Source: Polynucleobacter sp. AP-Elch-400A-B2 (lineage in GTDB: Bacteria; Pseudomonadota; Gammaproteobacteria; Burkholderiales; Burkholderiaceae). Taken from it: 64,000 nucleotides of DNA. Below the pieces are notes generated by a model that had not been told where the DNA came from, ran no database searches, and saw only the letters and a list, made by a program, of their open reading frames with translations. Of this stretch, positions 62,318 through 64,000 are shown one piece after another (the stretch's first letter is position 1; every line of letters starts with the position of its first letter). The DNA lies in contig NZ_CP061317.1 of the NCBI RefSeq assembly GCF_018688355.1, positions 788,370 through 852,369 on the forward strand, given 5' to 3'. Both the position numbers and the translations under genes were made by a program.

Positions 62318-63340
62318 ATGAACTCATTTTTGAAAAAAGCGTTAGTAATTAGCGCAATTTCATTTGCTCCGGTTGCATTTGCAGCTGATATGACTGGTGC
62401 TGGCGCAACATTCCCATACCCAATTTACGCTAAATGGGCCGAAGCCTACAAAGCCAAAACTGGCTCCAACCTGAACTATCAATCTATTGGATCTTCAGGC
62501 GGTATCAAGCAAATCAAAGCAAAGACTGTTGATTTCGGTGCAACTGATAATCCTGTGAAGTTTGAAGATTTAGAAAAAGATGGCATGGTTCAGTTTCCGG
62601 CCATTATTGGTGGTGTAGTGCCAGTTATGAACGTCGATGGTGTTAAGCCAGGCGAGCTCAAACTAGACGGCCCAACTTTGGCCGATATTTTCCAAGGTGT
62701 TATTTCTGATTGGGGTGATAAGCGTATTGCCATCATGAACCCTGGTGTAAAGATTCCTTCTGGTCCAATTACCGTTGTGCACCGTGCTGACGGTTCTGGT
62801 ACGACTGCTATCTTTACTGACTACTTAGCCAAAGCTAGCACCCTCTGGAAAGATGCGGTTGGTGCAGGCGCTGCTGTTAAATGGCCTGCTGCTTCATCAG
62901 TTGGCGGCAAGGGCAACGAAGGCGTGGCTGCAAACGTTTCTCGCGTTAAGAACTCAGTTGGTTATGTTGAGTATGCTTACGCTAAGAAAAACAAAATGAC
63001 TTACATCTCTTTGAAGAATAAAGATGGTAACTACGTGGCTCCAGATGATTTAACATTCGCTGCTGCCGCTGCGGGTACAGATTGGTCCAAGATTCCAGGT
63101 ATGGGTACTTTCATTACCAATGCTGCTGGCGCTAAATCATGGCCTATCACTGGCGCATCTTTTATCTTGCTTTACAAAAACCCAGAGAACAAGGCAAATG
63201 CTGCCGAAGTAATTAAGTTCTTTGACTTTGCATTTAAAGATGGCAAGAAAATGGCAGAAGAGTTGGACTACGTTCCAATGCCTGACGTTACAACCGATTT
63301 CATCCGTAAGAATGTATTTTCCAAGGTAGTAACTAAGTAA
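62318..63340 (+). CDS. pstS: Phosphate ABC transporter, periplasmic phosphate-binding protein
   Basis: A 340-residue high-affinity phosphate-binding protein. A signal peptide ends VAFA before ADMTGAGATFPYPIYAKWAE (partial: GAGATFPYPIY), the classical PstS start. Phosphate-binding residues are in SIGSSGGIKQ and HRADGSGTT. It is the first gene of the pst operon and is likely induced by PhoB in phosphate limitation, given the PHO-box-like repeat. pstC follows after a hairpin. Confidence 0.96.
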   Translation: MNSFLKKALVISAISFAPVAFAADMTGAGATFPYPIYAKWAEAYKAKTGSNLNYQSIGSSGGIKQIKAKTVDFGATDNPVKFEDLEKDGMVQFPAIIGGVVPVMNVDGVKPGELKLDGPTLADIFQGVISDWGDKRIAIMNPGVKIPSGPITVVHRADGSGTTAIFTDYLAKASTLWKDAVGAGAAVKWPAASSVGGKGNEGVAANVSRVKNSVGYVEYAYAKKNKMTYISLKNKDGNYVAPDDLTFAAAAAGTDWSKIPGMGTFITNAAGAKSWPITGASFILLYKNPENKANAAEVIKFFDFAFKDGKKMAEELDYVPMPDVTTDFIRKNVFSKVVTK

Positions 63341-63377
63341 GGTTGGATGATTAAGATTTCTTAATCATTACTGAATA

Positions 63378-63404
63378 ACAGCTCCACCAAAAGTGGGGCT
63401 GTTT
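63378..63404 (+). terminator. pstS-pstC intercistronic hairpin
   Basis: ACAGCTCCAC (63378-63387) pairs with GTGGGGCTGT (63393-63402), loop CAAAA, one G-U pair, followed by only TT. It may stabilise the pstS transcript or partly terminate, so that the binding protein is made in excess of the permeases. Confidence 0.6.
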
Positions 63405-63427
63405 CAATATTTAAATAAGCGTAATTT

Positions 63428-64000
63428 ATGATTGAATCGACCCAGTCTCACGCAGCTCCGACGTCCCAGGCGCTTCGCATTGCTAAGTTACAGCGTATTC
63501 AAGACTTTCTGTTTCATGCAGTTACCCAATTTTTTGCTTTATCAGTGTTGATTGCTCTGATCGGCATCATCATTTCACTCATCATTAACGCGTGGCCAGC
63601 ACTTGATAAATTTGGTATTAGCTTCTTCTTCACCAAAGAGTGGGATATCGTTAATGGCGAGTTTGGTGGATTAATCGCCATCTATGGCACCATCGTTACT
63701 TCTTTGATCGCTTTGCTTATTGCAGTACCTTTAAGTTTTGGTATTGCAGTATTTCTAACGGAGTTATGCCCAAGTTCCCTACGCAGGCCTTTAGGTACTG
63801 CAGTTGAATTACTTGCTGCGGTTCCTTCCATCATCTACGGTATGTTTGGCCTCTTCATCTTTGCCCCCTTGTTTGCTGATTACATCCAGCCTGCATTAGC
63901 TGCCACTTTGGGTCAAATTCCTGGTCTTGGGATTCTATTTTCTGGCGCATTTAATGGTATCGGCATTCTTTGTGCTGGACTCATTTTGGCGATGATGATT
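63428..64000 (+). CDS. pstC: Phosphate ABC transporter permease PstC (cut by window end)
   Basis: The first 191 residues of an inner-membrane permease. A hydrophilic N-terminus of about 35 residues precedes a first helix ([19 protein letters not shown]), followed by the PstC-typical FFFTKEWD and [20 protein letters not shown] segments and [19 protein letters not shown]. The ATG at 63428 begins 88 bases after the pstS stop. The gene runs past the window end; pstA and pstB probably follow. Confidence 0.94.
   Translation, partial: MIESTQSHAAPTSQALRIAKLQRIQDFLFHAVTQFFALSVLIALIGIIISLIINAWPALDKFGISFFFTKEWDIVNGEFGGLIAIYGTIVTSLIALLIAVPLSFGIAVFLTELCPSSLRRPLGTAVELLAAVPSIIYGMFGLFIFAPLFADYIQPALAATLGQIPGLGILFSGAFNGIGILCAGLILAMMI

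Overview
The window looks like chromosomal core from a freshwater betaproteobacterium of the Burkholderiales, most probably Polynucleobacter. This is inferred from gene content, gene order and protein sequence character: ilvB-ilvH-ilvC-psd-pssA-leuA, rpsO-pnp-quinone oxidoreductase-tpiA-secG-tRNA-Leu-nuoA to nuoN, carAB-greA-yhbY-rlmE-ftsH-folP-glmM-pst. GC is moderate, coding density is very high, and no intergenic stretch exceeds about 300 bases. I see no insertion sequence, prophage, CRISPR array or integrase.

Layout. 1-2493: the tail of an FtsX-type permease converges on a four-gene minus-strand operon (ECF sigma factor, DUF3619 membrane protein, DUF3106 protein, RDD protein). 2686-9418: branched-chain amino acid synthesis (acetolactate synthase, ketol-acid reductoisomerase) runs into the two-step phosphatidylserine to phosphatidylethanolamine pathway (psd, pssA). 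Then comes leuA, preceded by a short leucine-rich leader peptide and an intrinsic terminator that together look like a textbook leucine attenuator. 9459-11342: a divergent pair, a SYLF-domain protein and a patatin-like lipoprotein. 11569-16604: rpsO, a structured rpsO-pnp spacer, pnp, a quinone oxidoreductase, tpiA, secG and tRNA-Leu(GAG). 16715-31220: the complete 14-gene respiratory complex I operon, closed by a strong terminator.

31326-40064 is more mixed: a Nudix hydrolase, a DUF1178 protein, a four-gene polar amino acid ABC importer, mmsA on the minus strand, an old-yellow-enzyme family oxidoreductase, an orphan Bug-type binding protein and a SprT-like metalloprotein. 40076-46588 on the minus strand holds dnaQ, an RND efflux pump with its adaptor, rnhA and a methyltransferase. 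The pump pair separates rnhA from dnaQ, which are neighbours in many proteobacteria. 46595-50723: gloB, an MltD-type lytic transglycosylase and prpE. 50960-63340: carA, carB, greA, a DUF4149 protein, yhbY (minus), rlmE, ftsH, folP, glmM and pstS. The window ends inside pstC.

The most interesting non-coding signals are the leuA attenuator at 7648-7794, the multi-hairpin rpsO-pnp spacer at 11856-12061, a perfect palindrome at the putative carA promoter (50837-50849) and a PHO-box-like repeat before pstS (62240-62257). No clearly new defence or mobile system is visible. The most distinctive protein-level features are the sigma/DUF3619/DUF3106/RDD module, the RND pump placed between rnhA and dnaQ, and the histidine-rich loop in NuoL.
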